64,000 nt of DNA from Nemertoderma westbladi (GCA_032718475.1 JAUCBJ010009031.1:1-64000); one strand, 5' to 3'; positions 32,942 through 42,605 are shown, numbered from the stretch's first letter. Translations and numbers: made by a program. The notes: a model not told the origin generated them from the letters alone.

Positions 32942-34946
32942 ACCATTGTTGCTTTGGGCTATTGAGCAAGGATACTTTAGGGAGTATAACACGCTAAAAA
33001 CTGGGACGGGTTATATCTCATATCTAATGTTCAGTTGGGATTACAAGGAGAGTAAGAGGAACAAATACACGGACGTATACGGAGAGGGAGATACCCCCGG
33101 CGTAAACGAGTTCGAGTCACAGTTGAAGTGGCGAGGTTGCGTGTATTGGGCGATTACTTCACCTCCGCGGATAATCTTGCAATACTATTTAGCGATAGAA
33201 TCTTCAGTTAACGTTTGTTTCATCGCGGACGTAGTATCCAGAACCTTAAAGCGACACCCGTTATGTCTTGGCGAAGGACATACCTTTTACGATGGAGGAA
33301 GGACGCATACCGATGTATTCCGACGATTTCTCCAACCCTTTTATAACACCGATGCGCACTGCGAAGTTTTCACGCGAGCGGGACTTAGCGTTTTCAGGGA
33401 CGTCTATCTCACTCACGCGGGAAGTCTAGTCGACAGACCGTCGATGTTAACGTTAGTACCCTATGACGGGGAACGCCACGCGGAATTCGAACGCCCAGAA
33501 GGATCCTGGAAGGCTCGCGAGCCTACCGCCCATCATGACGATGTGGATCCGACCGAGTTGGCGCTAATAGACGAACCGTTACGGCAACTCATAGAAATAG
33601 AGGAGAACCTTCCGAGGAAGACGCGAACTGAGATACGCGAGTTAGAGAAAAGCGATGCCATGGTTTGTGTACAACCTACGGAGACGAACATACCGACTGA
33701 CCCGGATGATGAGAATTATCACGTGGACGGTAGCGCTCGCCCCATCGGAGATCTCATCTATGAGCGAGTTTGGTATCCTGCCAACACTATTTGTGGCAGA
33801 TGTGGAGCAACTGGCCATCACGCAAAGAAGTGCGGAGCGAAGCACATATCTCTACCGGATTTAGTATGCAACTGGTGCGGGGATCAACGTTCGCACACTT
33901 TCTACACTTGCTGGCGTTTCGTGGCGCAGTGTACTTATTGTAATATTAAGGGCCATAGGGCATCCGAATGTCAACTTAGAGACGTCCCCTATGAGCACAT
34001 GTCAGTTAAAATCGTTCGACAATTATTCGACCATTGGGAGGATCTAGCAGACGAGCATGTATCGACGCAGCGACGCCGCTTCCCTATGAGAGCACATTTG
34101 GGATTTTGGGCCGTAAACCCTCTCATAATGTCAAAGGAAGGATATGTATCGGCTATGCCTCAGTACGATGAATTGTTGGAGGTATTGGATATATTGCCGT
34201 TGGACAGTGGATTCAAAGTTGTGCGGGACTATTTCTTACAAGTGCACCCCGACAACAAGAATACTTGGAACTTTCAAACTGTGGTGAACAAGATTACCGC
34301 CGGAGAATTCGATAAACTGCGAGTTGAACAGCGGAATCGAGGAGCCTGGCATTCGATAGCTTGGGCATACCGGAGCGCATTTTATCACAAACGCGTAACC
34401 TCATGCATTCTGGACGAGACCGACGTTTTGCGTGAGACTGGCTTCAAGGCCACGCCGTTAGCAGAGAAGACGTGTCACCCACAGGATGATCAGCAATTTC
34501 GTATACTCAAAGCCCAGAAGGCCGGACAAGAGATTAAGAAGATAGTGAATGTCGCCGAGAGGACGACGTCGAAGTCACAAATCCGGATGACTCGGGGCAC
34601 GGTTTCCCTTGCTAGAGAACCACGCGGAGGGACAGGATACGCTTTGACTGAACCCATTAGGATTCAAACGACGTCAGAGAGCGAGGTGTCAACGGACGGA
34701 ACGGTCCTACCTTTTCGACTTCCTCCTAGCGTTGTAGAAACTCGATCCGATGTTAAGCCGACAGTTGGAATCGGACGAGGATTTAGAGGATTAAGCGCAC
34801 GACGGATGTGCGAAACTCCCGTCGTCCCCTTTCCTAGCATTTTGGAACCACCGACGACTCGACGCCGAAGTCCGAGCCCAGTTCGACCTCGACCACCCCC
34901 CAATCGCACTAGAGGACGTGGACGAGCCCGCTCAGCGAAGGAATAG
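32883..34946 (+). CDS. Element D ORF4, triple zinc-knuckle protein
   Basis: The open frame begins at 32838; the first ATG is 32883, inside the end of ORF3. The product of about 687 residues has three knuckles near nt 33790-33970: CGRCGATGHHAKKC (CX2CX4HX4C), CNWCGDQRSHTFYTC (CX2CX5HX4C) and CTYCNIKGHRASEC (CX2CX4HX4C). A conserved segment of about 130 residues follows and is shared with element A (569-1462). The C-terminus is Arg/Pro/Gly-rich (RRRSPSPVRPRPPPNRTRGR). By analogy with Gag nucleocapsid it probably binds RNA or single-stranded DNA; this is inference. It could be expressed from its own ATG or by +1 shifting from ORF3. Confidence 0.8.
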   Translation: MTSLMPTEEDRLPTPYVDTRPLLLWAIEQGYFREYNTLKTGTGYISYLMFSWDYKESKRNKYTDVYGEGDTPGVNEFESQLKWRGCVYWAITSPPRIILQYYLAIESSVNVCFIADVVSRTLKRHPLCLGEGHTFYDGGRTHTDVFRRFLQPFYNTDAHCEVFTRAGLSVFRDVYLTHAGSLVDRPSMLTLVPYDGERHAEFERPEGSWKAREPTAHHDDVDPTELALIDEPLRQLIEIEENLPRKTRTEIRELEKSDAMVCVQPTETNIPTDPDDENYHVDGSARPIGDLIYERVWYPANTICGRCGATGHHAKKCGAKHISLPDLVCNWCGDQRSHTFYTCWRFVAQCTYCNIKGHRASECQLRDVPYEHMSVKIVRQLFDHWEDLADEHVSTQRRRFPMRAHLGFWAVNPLIMSKEGYVSAMPQYDELLEVLDILPLDSGFKVVRDYFLQVHPDNKNTWNFQTVVNKITAGEFDKLRVEQRNRGAWHSIAWAYRSAFYHKRVTSCILDETDVLRETGFKATPLAEKTCHPQDDQQFRILKAQKAGQEIKKIVNVAERTTSKSQIRMTRGTVSLAREPRGGTGYALTEPIRIQTTSESEVSTDGTVLPFRLPPSVVETRSDVKPTVGIGRGFRGLSARRMCETPVVPFPSILEPPTTRRRSPSPVRPRPPPNRTRGRGRARSAKE
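33508..33527 (+). repeat. Palindromic mini-repeat, copy 10
   Basis: GGAAGGCTCGCGAGCCTACC in ORF4, read as WKAREPT. The related ORF of element A has no such segment at the matching place just before its DDVD motif. Confidence 0.9.
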
Positions 34947-34959
34947 GAAGCGAGTGGAA

Positions 34960-34978
34960 GGAAGGATGCGAGCCTACC
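34960..34978 (+). repeat. Palindromic mini-repeat, copy 11 (degenerate)
   Basis: GGAAGGATGCGAGCCTACC, one base short, just after the ORF4 stop. Confidence 0.75.
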
Positions 34979-35081
34979 GATTTGGATATTATATTTGGAT
35001 ATTATATTTGGATATTTTATTTGGATATTTATATTGGACATTATGTTTGAATGTTGGGTTTGGAGGAGCGAGATATGGAAA

Positions 35082-35101
35082 GGAAGGCTTGCGAGCCTAC
35101 C
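35082..35101 (+). repeat. Palindromic mini-repeat, copy 12 (non-coding)
   Basis: GGAAGGCTTGCGAGCCTACC in the 3' untranslated part of element D, about 490 bp before the LTR. Confidence 0.9.
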
Positions 35102-35556
35102 GTTAGCAATTGGTGCTCAGGAGAAGATATCCAGACCAGCAGGACAAACTATTAGATCGTCAGGAGGACACTATTGAAAGTTATTAGCGCATTATGTTTA
35201 TATTATATTTGGACTGATTTAATTTGGTGAAGGTTTATTATGTATATTTACAATATATAAAGATTTATCGAAAGAGTTACAATTATTTGTTTGATTTGTT
35301 TTGATTTATTTGTTTGATTTGTTTTGATTATTTGTTCTGATTTGTTTAATTTGCTTACCTTGATAACCGAAAGCCTTTTTTGTATTTTAGGCACTAAAGT
35401 TAATTCGTAAATTTGTATTTGTATGTACGATCGATTGTATTTACGCTGTATCTGCAATATTAAGTATGCAATAATTAGATAGTGATTATATTTTATATTT
35501 TAGGCCCTACCAGTAGATTTAGAAGTAGTTTGTAAATATTTTATGTTTCGATTGGT

Positions 35557-35581
35557 GAAAACAGTCTTACTTACTGTTTTC
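35557..35581 (+). promoter_or_regulatory. Stem-loop before the polypurine tract
   Basis: Perfect 9-bp inverted repeat GAAAACAGT / ACTGTTTTC with a 7-nt loop, ending 9 nt before the LTR. Element A and B have a smaller hairpin at the same place. Confidence 0.7.
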
Positions 35582-35590
35582 ATGGAGCGG
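35582..35590 (+). promoter_or_regulatory. Polypurine tract of element D
   Basis: ATGGAGCGG directly before the LTR TG. The GGAGCGG end is shared with elements A and B. Confidence 0.6.
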
Positions 35591-35726
35591 TGATGAATTA
35601 TTTCACTATAAGATAGCATTTGTAGTTTAACTTTAACGTAAAAACTTTCGAAAATCCGACGTATTTTGATTAAGTTACAGTAATGTAATATGCCTATTCA
35701 TATTTGTACACATAAAACCCTTAGGT

Positions 35727-35803
35727 ACTCTCGTGGCGTAGTGGTCAGATGGTTAAGGCGTTGGTTACATTACATAGGTTACGAGTTCGAATCCCGGTCG
35801 GGA
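35727..35803 (+). ncRNA. tRNA-like segment with Pol III A and B boxes
   Basis: A box TGGCGTAGTGG at 35734-35744 fits the consensus exactly. The B box GAGTTCGAATCC at 35783-35794 differs at one position. The spacing is right for a tRNA promoter, and GGTTAAGGCGTTGG resembles Ser/Leu tRNA D arms. Acceptor and anticodon stems do not pair well, so this is a tRNA-derived SINE head or relic, not a working tRNA gene. Confidence 0.55.
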
Positions 35804-35871
35804 AATTTGTATTTTGGGGCCATTTATTTTCGTTTGGTGCTAATTGGTAGGCCAATGAGAAGCGTACAACG

Positions 35872-36103
35872 TAGCGAATGATGAGCCAGGCCAATCATAG
35901 GGCATAAATTATCTTATTGCTCAAATGTGAGGCAGTGGAAAATTCTGTTAGGATTCCATGTCCCAGATTAGTGTAAGGGCCGGACTGCGTTGAACGATGA
36001 GCTGGGCCAATCATAGGGCACGAAGCACTTTATTGCTCAAATGTGAAGCTGTGGAAAATTCTGTTTAGTTTCCATGTGCGATATTTAGTATAAAAAGGCC
36101 GGT
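35872..36103 (+). promoter_or_regulatory. Duplicated 116-bp U3 enhancer unit
   Basis: Two direct copies offset by 116 bp (atgagcc at 35881, atgagct at 35997). Each holds GGCCAATCATAGGGC, TTATTGCTCAAATGTGA and GTGGAAAATTCTGTT. Duplicated CCAAT-box units upstream of a TATA box are typical of retroviral-type U3 enhancers. Confidence 0.8.
36089..36098 (+). promoter_or_regulatory. TATA box of element D LTR
   Basis: TATAAAAAGG after the duplicated CCAAT units. Initiation is expected about 30 bp on, near 36119-36125, which marks the U3/R boundary. Confidence 0.75.
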
Positions 36104-37884
36104 TTGCCTTCGGTTATCACCTTATAACGTTATCCACTTATCCCAGATTAGTATTAGTTAAATTGTTATTTAGTTTATTTGGTTTCTTGTTGAAACTTCG
36201 TTTGATAAATCCTTTTGTTAAAACTGTAAATATACTGCAAATTCCTGAACATGTTTTCTTTTGGTCCAACTTTGGGACAGCCAAACATCAGGGAGATGGC
36301 AGCCTAGACCGTTAGGCAGTAAGCAACGCAGGGAAAAGATGTCCACAACACGCTAGCGCCCACATTGGATTGACCGCGCACCCCCTTTGCCCCTTCGAAA
36401 TACTCAACTTGCCATGCAGCGCCCGCTTTGTGAGAAGGTAAGACTTTGTTCGACGCCCTTGCCCGCCGTAAGACCTATAGATCAGGGTAAGCGTGACGCC
36501 GTCCTGGACGCCGCAAATTTAGGATCAAATAATTATATTCAGACAGAAACACCCCCCCCCCCCCCCCCCCCTTGTCATGTCCTACGAACCCCTGGGTTAA
36601 CCTGTACTTCCTACAGGTGCGAACTATTGCCATTCGTCAGTACGCGAGTACATATTAGGTACGGACAGCATATGTTCCATAATTTAGTGATTCGTAGCAC
36701 TGACTGTTTGGTACCGGTTCGCTTTGTAGAACGTACATTAGTACCCCCCCCCCCCCCCCCCCCCCTGTCTGAAGTTAGCTATTTGATCAGGCAAGGAGTA
36801 TTTCTGCTACCGGCACACTGCTTGGCCTAGGGAGGTTTATTAATATCCTACCGCGCCTTGCCACGTACTGATAGGTATTGCTGCTAACTACCGCAGCAAC
36901 AAAGTTCTAGAATTAAATTAGTATACCAGATCAGCTAACGTACGGTAGCAATTAACCCCTATTCCTTATCTTACAACCAGAATCTGGTATTAGTGCCGAT
37001 CACGGGTGTAGTTACTAACACTGTGGTTGCCCATTGGGTTGTGGATAGGAAGGAGAGAGCTTTGACGTCATTTGTGAGTATAAAGTTCTACAAACGCGAC
37101 TAGTTTATTTTAGTAGCTAGCGCACGGTATCATTTAGTCAGAAAATCACTAAAACCTAGTAAAAGGAATTACACGAAATTGTTTTATTTGTAACACACCC
37201 ACACACACACGCCCTAAAACATATTGCCCTTAAAGTTCTACTAGCTATAGCGCACTATACATTACTTTAGGTAGAAATTATCTGTATTTGTAAAATTAGG
37301 ATCTGATTTAGTTGCGGCAATAAGGAGTATTTCACTTTCGTTATTAAACTGTTGATTTCTGTCCAGCAGTATTGTTACATTTAGGCCTGACCCTTTAGAC
37401 TGATTTCGTACAGGGGGATCAGTTATCGTTACATTTAGGCACGACCTTCTAGGCTGATTTAGACAGGGGTAATCAGCATTGTTACACTAGGTCTGTTAAC
37501 CACCTAGTTCGTACATAAACCATATAAATCACACCGCGGCAAGTTACTGTATTTAGGACTGTCAGTGATAGTTAGGATTCGCTGCGCGGGGATTGTTTTC
37601 CCGTGAGTTTGGTCTGTTACTGTAACTGTACATCTGCCTCACCGGTTAGAGGACAGGTATCCTTTTGTCTAGTACGTAGGCATTAGACCCGCTCACGTAC
37701 ATAGAATAGATACTAGGCTCTGTTCCTCGCCAGTAGTCGTTTGTGTATTGTATCTGTTTGTTTAGATATCCTGGACTGGGATTTGTTGACAGATACTGTA
37801 CGAGCCCGTATACATTACTAGAGTCTCATAGTAAGATACATCGTTACTAGGATCTGGTAAGCGGTATACTACTGGACCCTTACA

Positions 37885-40230
37885 ATCCTATCTACTGTAG
37901 ATATTCCTTCTACAGTACGTATTCCTTCTACTGTAGATATTCCATCTACAGTACGTATTCCTTCTACTGTAGATATTCCTTCTACTGTAGATATTCCTTC
38001 TACTGTAGATATTCCATCGACAGTACGTATTCCTTCTACTGTAGATATTCTTTCTACTGTTGATGTTCCATCGGCAGTACGTATTCCTTCTACTGTAGAT
38101 ATTCCTTCTACTGTAGATATTCCTTCTACTGTAGATATTCCATCTACAGTACATATTCCTTCTACTGTAGATATTCCATCTACAGTACGTATTCCTTCTA
38201 CTGTAGATATTCCTTCTACTGTAGATATTATTCCTTCTACTGTAGATATTCCATCTACAGTACATATTCCTTCTACTGTGGATATTCCATCTACAGTACG
38301 TATTCCTTATACTGTAGATATTCCTTCTACTGTAGATATTCCATCGACAGTACGTATTCCTTCTACTGTAGATATTCCTTCTACTGTAGATATTCCTTCT
38401 ACTGTAGATATTCCATCTACAGCACGTATTCCTTCTACTAGAGATATTCCATCTACAGTACGTATTCCTTCTACTGTAGATATTCCATCTACAGTACGTA
38501 TTCCTTCTACTGTAGATATTCCATCTACAGTACGTATTCCTTCTACTGTAGATATTCCATCGACAGTACGTATTCCTTCTTCTACTGTAGATATTCAATC
38601 TACAGTACGTATTCCTTATACTGTAGATATTCCTTCTACTGTAGATATTCCATCGACAGTACGTATTCCTTCTACTGTAGATATTCCTTCTACTGTAGAT
38701 ATTCCTTCTACTGTAGATATTCCATCTACAGTACGTATTCCTTCTACTGTAGATATTCCATCTACAGTACGTATTCCTTCTACTGTAGATATTCCATCTA
38801 CAGTACGTATTCCTTCTACTGTAGATATTCCATCTACAGTACGTATTCCTTCTACTGTAGATATTCCTTCTACTGTAGATATTATTCCTTCTACTGTAGA
38901 TATTCCATCTACAGTACATATTCCTTCTACTGTAGATATTCCTTCTACAGTACGTATTCCTTATACTGTAGATATTCCTTCTACTGTAGATATTCCATCG
39001 ACAGTACGTATTCCTTCTACTGTAGATATTCCTTCTACTGTAGATATTCCTTCTACTGTAGATATTCCATCTACAGTACGTATTCCTTCTACTGTAGATA
39101 TTCCATCTACAGTACGTATTCCTTCTACTGTAGATATTCCATCTACAGTACGTATTCCTTCTACTGTAGATATTCCATCTACAGTACGTATTCCTTCTAC
39201 TGTAGATATTCCATCTACAGTACGTATTCCTTCTACTGTAGATATTCCATCGACAGTACCTATTCCTTCTACTGTGGATATCCTATCTACTGTAGATATT
39301 CCTTCTACAGTAAGTATTCCTTCTACTGTAGATATTCCATCTACAGTACGTATTCCTTCTACTGTAGATATTCCTTCTACTGTAGATATTCCTTCTACTG
39401 TAGATATTCCATCGACAGTACGTATTCCATCGACAGTACGTATTCCTTCTACTGTAGATATCCTATCTACTGTTGATGTTCCATCGGCAGTACGTATTCC
39501 TTCTACTGTAGATATTCCTTCTACTGTAGATATTCCTTCTACTGTAGATATTCCATCTACAGTACATATTCCTTCTACTGTGGATATCCTATCTACTGTA
39601 GATATTTCATCTACAGTACATATTCCTTCTACTGTGGATATCCTATCTACTGTAGATATTCCTTCTACTGTAGATATTCCATCTACAGTACATTTTCCTT
39701 CTACTGTGGATATCCTATCTACTGTAGATATTTCATCTACAGTACATATTCCTTCTACTGTGGATATCCTATCTACTGTAGATATTCCTTCTACTGTAGA
39801 TATTCCATCTACAGTAGATATTCCTTCTACTGTAGATATTCCTTCTACTGTAGATATTCCATCTACAGTACATATTCCTTCTACTGTGGATATCCTATCT
39901 ACTGTAGATATTCCATCTACAGTACGTATTCCTTCTACTGTAGATATTCCTTCTACTGTTGATGTTCCATCGGCAGTACGTATTCCTTCTACTGTAGATA
40001 TTCCTTCTACTGTAGATATTCCTTCTACTGTAGATATTCCATCTACAGTACATATTCCTTCTACTGTGGATATCCTATCTACTGTATATATTCCATCTAC
40101 AGTACATATTCCAACTACTGTAAATGTTCCTTCTAATGTAGATATCCCTACTGTATACATTACCTCTACGGTAGATATCCCTTCTACAGTAGTTATTTCC
40201 CCTACTGTAGATATCCCGCCCACGGTGAAT
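37885..40230. repeat. 18-bp tandem array, (IPSTVD)n coding, palindromic unit
   Basis: About 130 units of ATTCCTTCTACTGTAGAT and variants with ACAGTACGT, ACAGTACAT or ATCGACAGT. Each unit contains the self-complementary TCTAC-T-GTAGA, so both strands look alike and stay open in several frames. Larger blocks repeat, for instance an extra ATT insertion at about 38229 and 38883. The array starts directly at the LTR end of element D and is absent on its left side. Confidence 0.95.
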
Positions 40231-40356
40231 TTACATCAAATAGCGAATAAATACACTCATTGTCATATAGAACCATTGGCCAGTACAAAATCTCCTACTT
40301 CCAGCAGGAGGTTTAATAAATTAGCTACTGACTCTGAGAGAGGAGTGGTCGGATGA
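38278..40356 (+). CDS. Repeat-encoded (IPSTVD/R)n ORF with unique tail
   Basis: 692 open codons, nearly all IPSTVD or IPSTVR hexapeptides, then about 60 residues of degenerating repeat and a unique tail of roughly 45 residues ending RGVVG. It may be just a by-product of the 18-bp period: minus-strand frames are open over the same stretch (for example 38961-40223). A true gene would have to start inside the array. No signal peptide is seen. Confidence 0.2.
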   Translation: MDIPSTVRIPYTVDIPSTVDIPSTVRIPSTVDIPSTVDIPSTVDIPSTARIPSTRDIPSTVRIPSTVDIPSTVRIPSTVDIPSTVRIPSTVDIPSTVRIPSSTVDIQSTVRIPYTVDIPSTVDIPSTVRIPSTVDIPSTVDIPSTVDIPSTVRIPSTVDIPSTVRIPSTVDIPSTVRIPSTVDIPSTVRIPSTVDIPSTVDIIPSTVDIPSTVHIPSTVDIPSTVRIPYTVDIPSTVDIPSTVRIPSTVDIPSTVDIPSTVDIPSTVRIPSTVDIPSTVRIPSTVDIPSTVRIPSTVDIPSTVRIPSTVDIPSTVRIPSTVDIPSTVPIPSTVDILSTVDIPSTVSIPSTVDIPSTVRIPSTVDIPSTVDIPSTVDIPSTVRIPSTVRIPSTVDILSTVDVPSAVRIPSTVDIPSTVDIPSTVDIPSTVHIPSTVDILSTVDISSTVHIPSTVDILSTVDIPSTVDIPSTVHFPSTVDILSTVDISSTVHIPSTVDILSTVDIPSTVDIPSTVDIPSTVDIPSTVDIPSTVHIPSTVDILSTVDIPSTVRIPSTVDIPSTVDVPSAVRIPSTVDIPSTVDIPSTVDIPSTVHIPSTVDILSTVYIPSTVHIPTTVNVPSNVDIPTVYITSTVDIPSTVVISPTVDIPPTVNLHQIANKYTHCHIEPLASTKSPTSSRRFNKLATDSERGVVG

Positions 40357-40455
40357 GATGGAGTCTCTCCATCCTCTCCTATCACAACCTCAAAATATAA
40401 GAATTTTTAAAAAGGGTGGGGGTAATTTTAAGACCGCGGTTTTGAAAATAAAGCT

Positions 40456-41095
40456 ATGCCGTTGATCCCTGAAGATCGTCCAGTGACACATCAACAACTA
40501 ACTGAAGTTCTTACTAGTATCAACACAGCTGTCGAACATCTGGTGCAGCATGCGAGTACCCCAATCATGGAAACCCAGACTCTTACTGATTTTGCTACTG
40601 GGACCCAAAAAATTGATAAAGTAAGGGAGCGGATTGTTTCTAAAGCAGGCACAACAACCCCGCGGTTTTCTATTGCACAGACACCGTTGCGAAACCAGTC
40701 ATGTGTGGCTGGAGCATATAGAAAAGTTGACTATTCCAATATACTCAACCCACCCATTGAATCCCGGCATAGAAACCATCCTATACACACTGAAGCATTC
40801 CAAGTGTCACGGGGACCACGAGGGGGGTCATTTTACGCCGAACCACACAGCACTCACCAATGGGCAGATTCTCAGCGGTCGATCAGAACGGGAATCCGCA
40901 AATAACTACGGGTTTGGTGGCCGTGACCCTAGCCGTTACCACGCTGAGAAATCACTCCTACAGGTGCCATTAAATTCAGGCATGATGGGGAGACGTAGAG
41001 CTGTTGATCCTGAATATCCAGATAGAGACCCAGATGGGCGCCGTAACTCAGGCAACAATGGTCGTCCTTATCCATTGTTGAGTATTGATAATTGA
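40456..41095 (+). CDS. Hypothetical ORF pair, possibly one frameshifted gene
   Basis: A 149-codon frame (40456-40905) is followed by an overlapping frame that continues to 41095, suggesting one protein broken by a frameshift near 40880. The first part begins MPLIPEDRPVTHQQLTEV with a possible coiled coil; the second is rich in Gly, Arg and Asp (RRAVDPEYPDRDPDGRR). I do not recognise it. It lies between the 18-bp array and LINE-X and could be a fragment of a further element. Confidence 0.3.
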
Positions 41096-41275
41096 TTGTC
41101 CATTGATAAGTATACCTGTATACCGGACATTTGATCTTTTGATGCGATTTTTTGAGTGCGATTTAGTCTACCTGTATATATGTTAATATACTATATTATA
41201 ATATTATCAATTATAAAGCGATAGTTAACTACATTGGATTGACACTAGATATTATTACCCTAACAGCAACAACTA
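41096..41275 (+). other. Region upstream of LINE-X ORF1
   Basis: AT-rich, about 180 bp, no gene recognised; probably the 5' untranslated part of LINE-X, whose true 5' end is not visible. Confidence 0.35.
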
Positions 41276-41392
41276 ATGGGGCCACCAGCAAGCGATCAAC
41301 GAAGACAGTCGGTGAACGCTTCCGCTGCTGCTGCTACTCGACGCCAATCAAAATCAAAGAACTGGTCAAGAACAAGTGTAGAATGCTCATTC
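41276..41392 (+). pseudogene. LINE-X ORF1, 5' segment
   Basis: Begins at ATG 41276 and stays open to the element B insertion. It encodes a Ser/Ala/Lys-rich start and the first CX2C pair (ECSFC, completed across the insertion). The frame continues after element B at 54075, which shows the two halves were once contiguous. Confidence 0.75.
41388..41392 (+). repeat. Target-site duplication of element B, left
   Basis: CATTC, identical to 54070-54074 on the other side of element B. Confidence 0.85.
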
Positions 41393-42605
41393 TGTTCGCG
41401 CTTTTAGACTTTTGGCAGTTTAACCCACCAAATTAAGATGTCTTCTAGATATTAAATCAGTTTTTAGTCTATGACAAGTATTTGATTCACTACACTAGTC
41501 GAAACCAATCTGTGCGCGATCATTCACCCGCTGGATATTCCCGGGAGATTGGGTTCGACGGTTTAATTTTATTGCTATGTAAGCCTAATGTATTATTCGA
41601 CTGACAGTACTATATAATCTCTGACAATATTATTCACCTTCGGGAATATTAACAGTTCCTTTAGGACGTGGCGCTTTATCTATATAAACAGAGTTATGAC
41701 TTAAACTACTCACAACGATATGGCTCAATTATAATTCACATATATGGCGCATTCTTTAGGAATGCTTCTTTAACAGACTCACTCATACACAATGCTGCAC
41801 AATACTGCACACTAATCTGCCGATCTTCACTGATTTTAGTCACATATAAAAGGAACACAGACTGACTCATGTAGGGTCTATCAAATAACATTAGATTCAC
41901 TTCAAACCACTTTAACATAAGTCACAATCGTTTATCTGTAACCTTTCTCTCTTACCTTCGGTATATCAAGAATATTGGGTTTCGGGGTTATTTCTCGTTA
42001 TTCCAATATAATAATTCATCAACCATATTATGAAGAACTGACAGTAAATAGCAGTATAAAACAACAACTGAACACTGATTGTTATGAGTTTGCAATGTTT
42101 CAGCAGTCAGTATGTATGATCAGTTAGCAGTGATTCCATGAGTCAGGTAGTTAAAGGATATATGCCCTTTATAATTAAACCTACTAGTGTAAGACTAAAA
42201 ACTGAAAACACGGAGGTGCCAAAGCCGGTTCTTAGGCTCTGGGCAAAAAACATAACACTGAACTACTGAGTTTCTGTATATACCTCCAACACAAAGACAA
42301 CAAACGCTCTGATTGGTCAACCTGAACAACGAGAGAACAGAGAAACAAAGAAACGTCGACGTGGCAATATCAGCTGCTAGCTGTCGTCATGGTAGCGACA
42401 CTGTTTTCAAGAGTATCGAGCTTTTACGTCACGGAATTACGGATTATGTCCTCTAAAGTACAAATACAGAAGAAATAGCTCTTATGTCCGCTAAAACACC
42501 AGTACAGCAAGGACACGGCCTTTTTATGCCTGGTAAACCAACTACAGAGTACTTTACGGGAAAAATAAGGAAAAATAACCGGACAATTCAGTAAAAGCTT
42601 TTACA
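41393..42605 (-). repeat. 3' LTR of element B
   Basis: 1213 bp; in minus orientation it begins TGTAAAAGC and ends GCGAACA. About 99% like the 5' LTR up to about 42203, then sharply diverged in distal U3. Confidence 0.85.

Larger units (their letters stand above)
34947..35590 (+). other. 3' untranslated region of element D
   Basis: Holds mini-repeat copies 11 and 12, a short tandem repeat of TTTGGATATTATA-like units (34980-35040), a TTTGATTTGTTTTGATTA-type repeat (35286-35350), a stem-loop and the polypurine tract. Confidence 0.6.
18817..37884 (+). mobile_element. Element D: giant BEL/Pao LTR retrotransposon, about 19 kb
   Basis: Direct terminal repeats (18817-20551 and 36147-37884) are nearly identical, so the insertion is young. 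Between them lie gag, pol with protease, RT, RNase H, integrase and C-terminal domain, then two further large ORFs, then a U3 with CCAAT and TATA boxes. The usual BEL/Pao length is about 5-8 kb, so this one is about two to three times larger. No target-site duplication is found: the left copy lacks U3, and the right copy abuts a tandem array absent on the left. Confidence 0.85.
35591..37884 (+). repeat. Right (3') LTR of element D
   Basis: 2294 bp, begins TGATGAATT after GGAGCGG and ends CCCTTACA. U3 is about 35591-36118 and carries a tRNA-like segment, two copies of a 116-bp CCAAT-box unit and a TATA box. R-U5 (from about 36119) matches the left LTR and has poly-C tracts at 36552-36571 and 36744-36765. 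Confidence 0.75.

Noticed and set aside
31205-34946. ORF3/ORF4 as an envelope gene
   Set aside because: No signal peptide, membrane segment or glycoprotein-like cysteine pattern; zinc knuckles instead.
35727-35803. Functional tRNA gene
   Set aside because: A and B boxes are good but acceptor and anticodon stems do not pair; kept only as tRNA-like.
37888-40223. Minus-strand ORFs of 343 and 420 codons in the 18-bp array
   Set aside because: Result of a palindromic unit whose length is a multiple of 3; no independent coding evidence.
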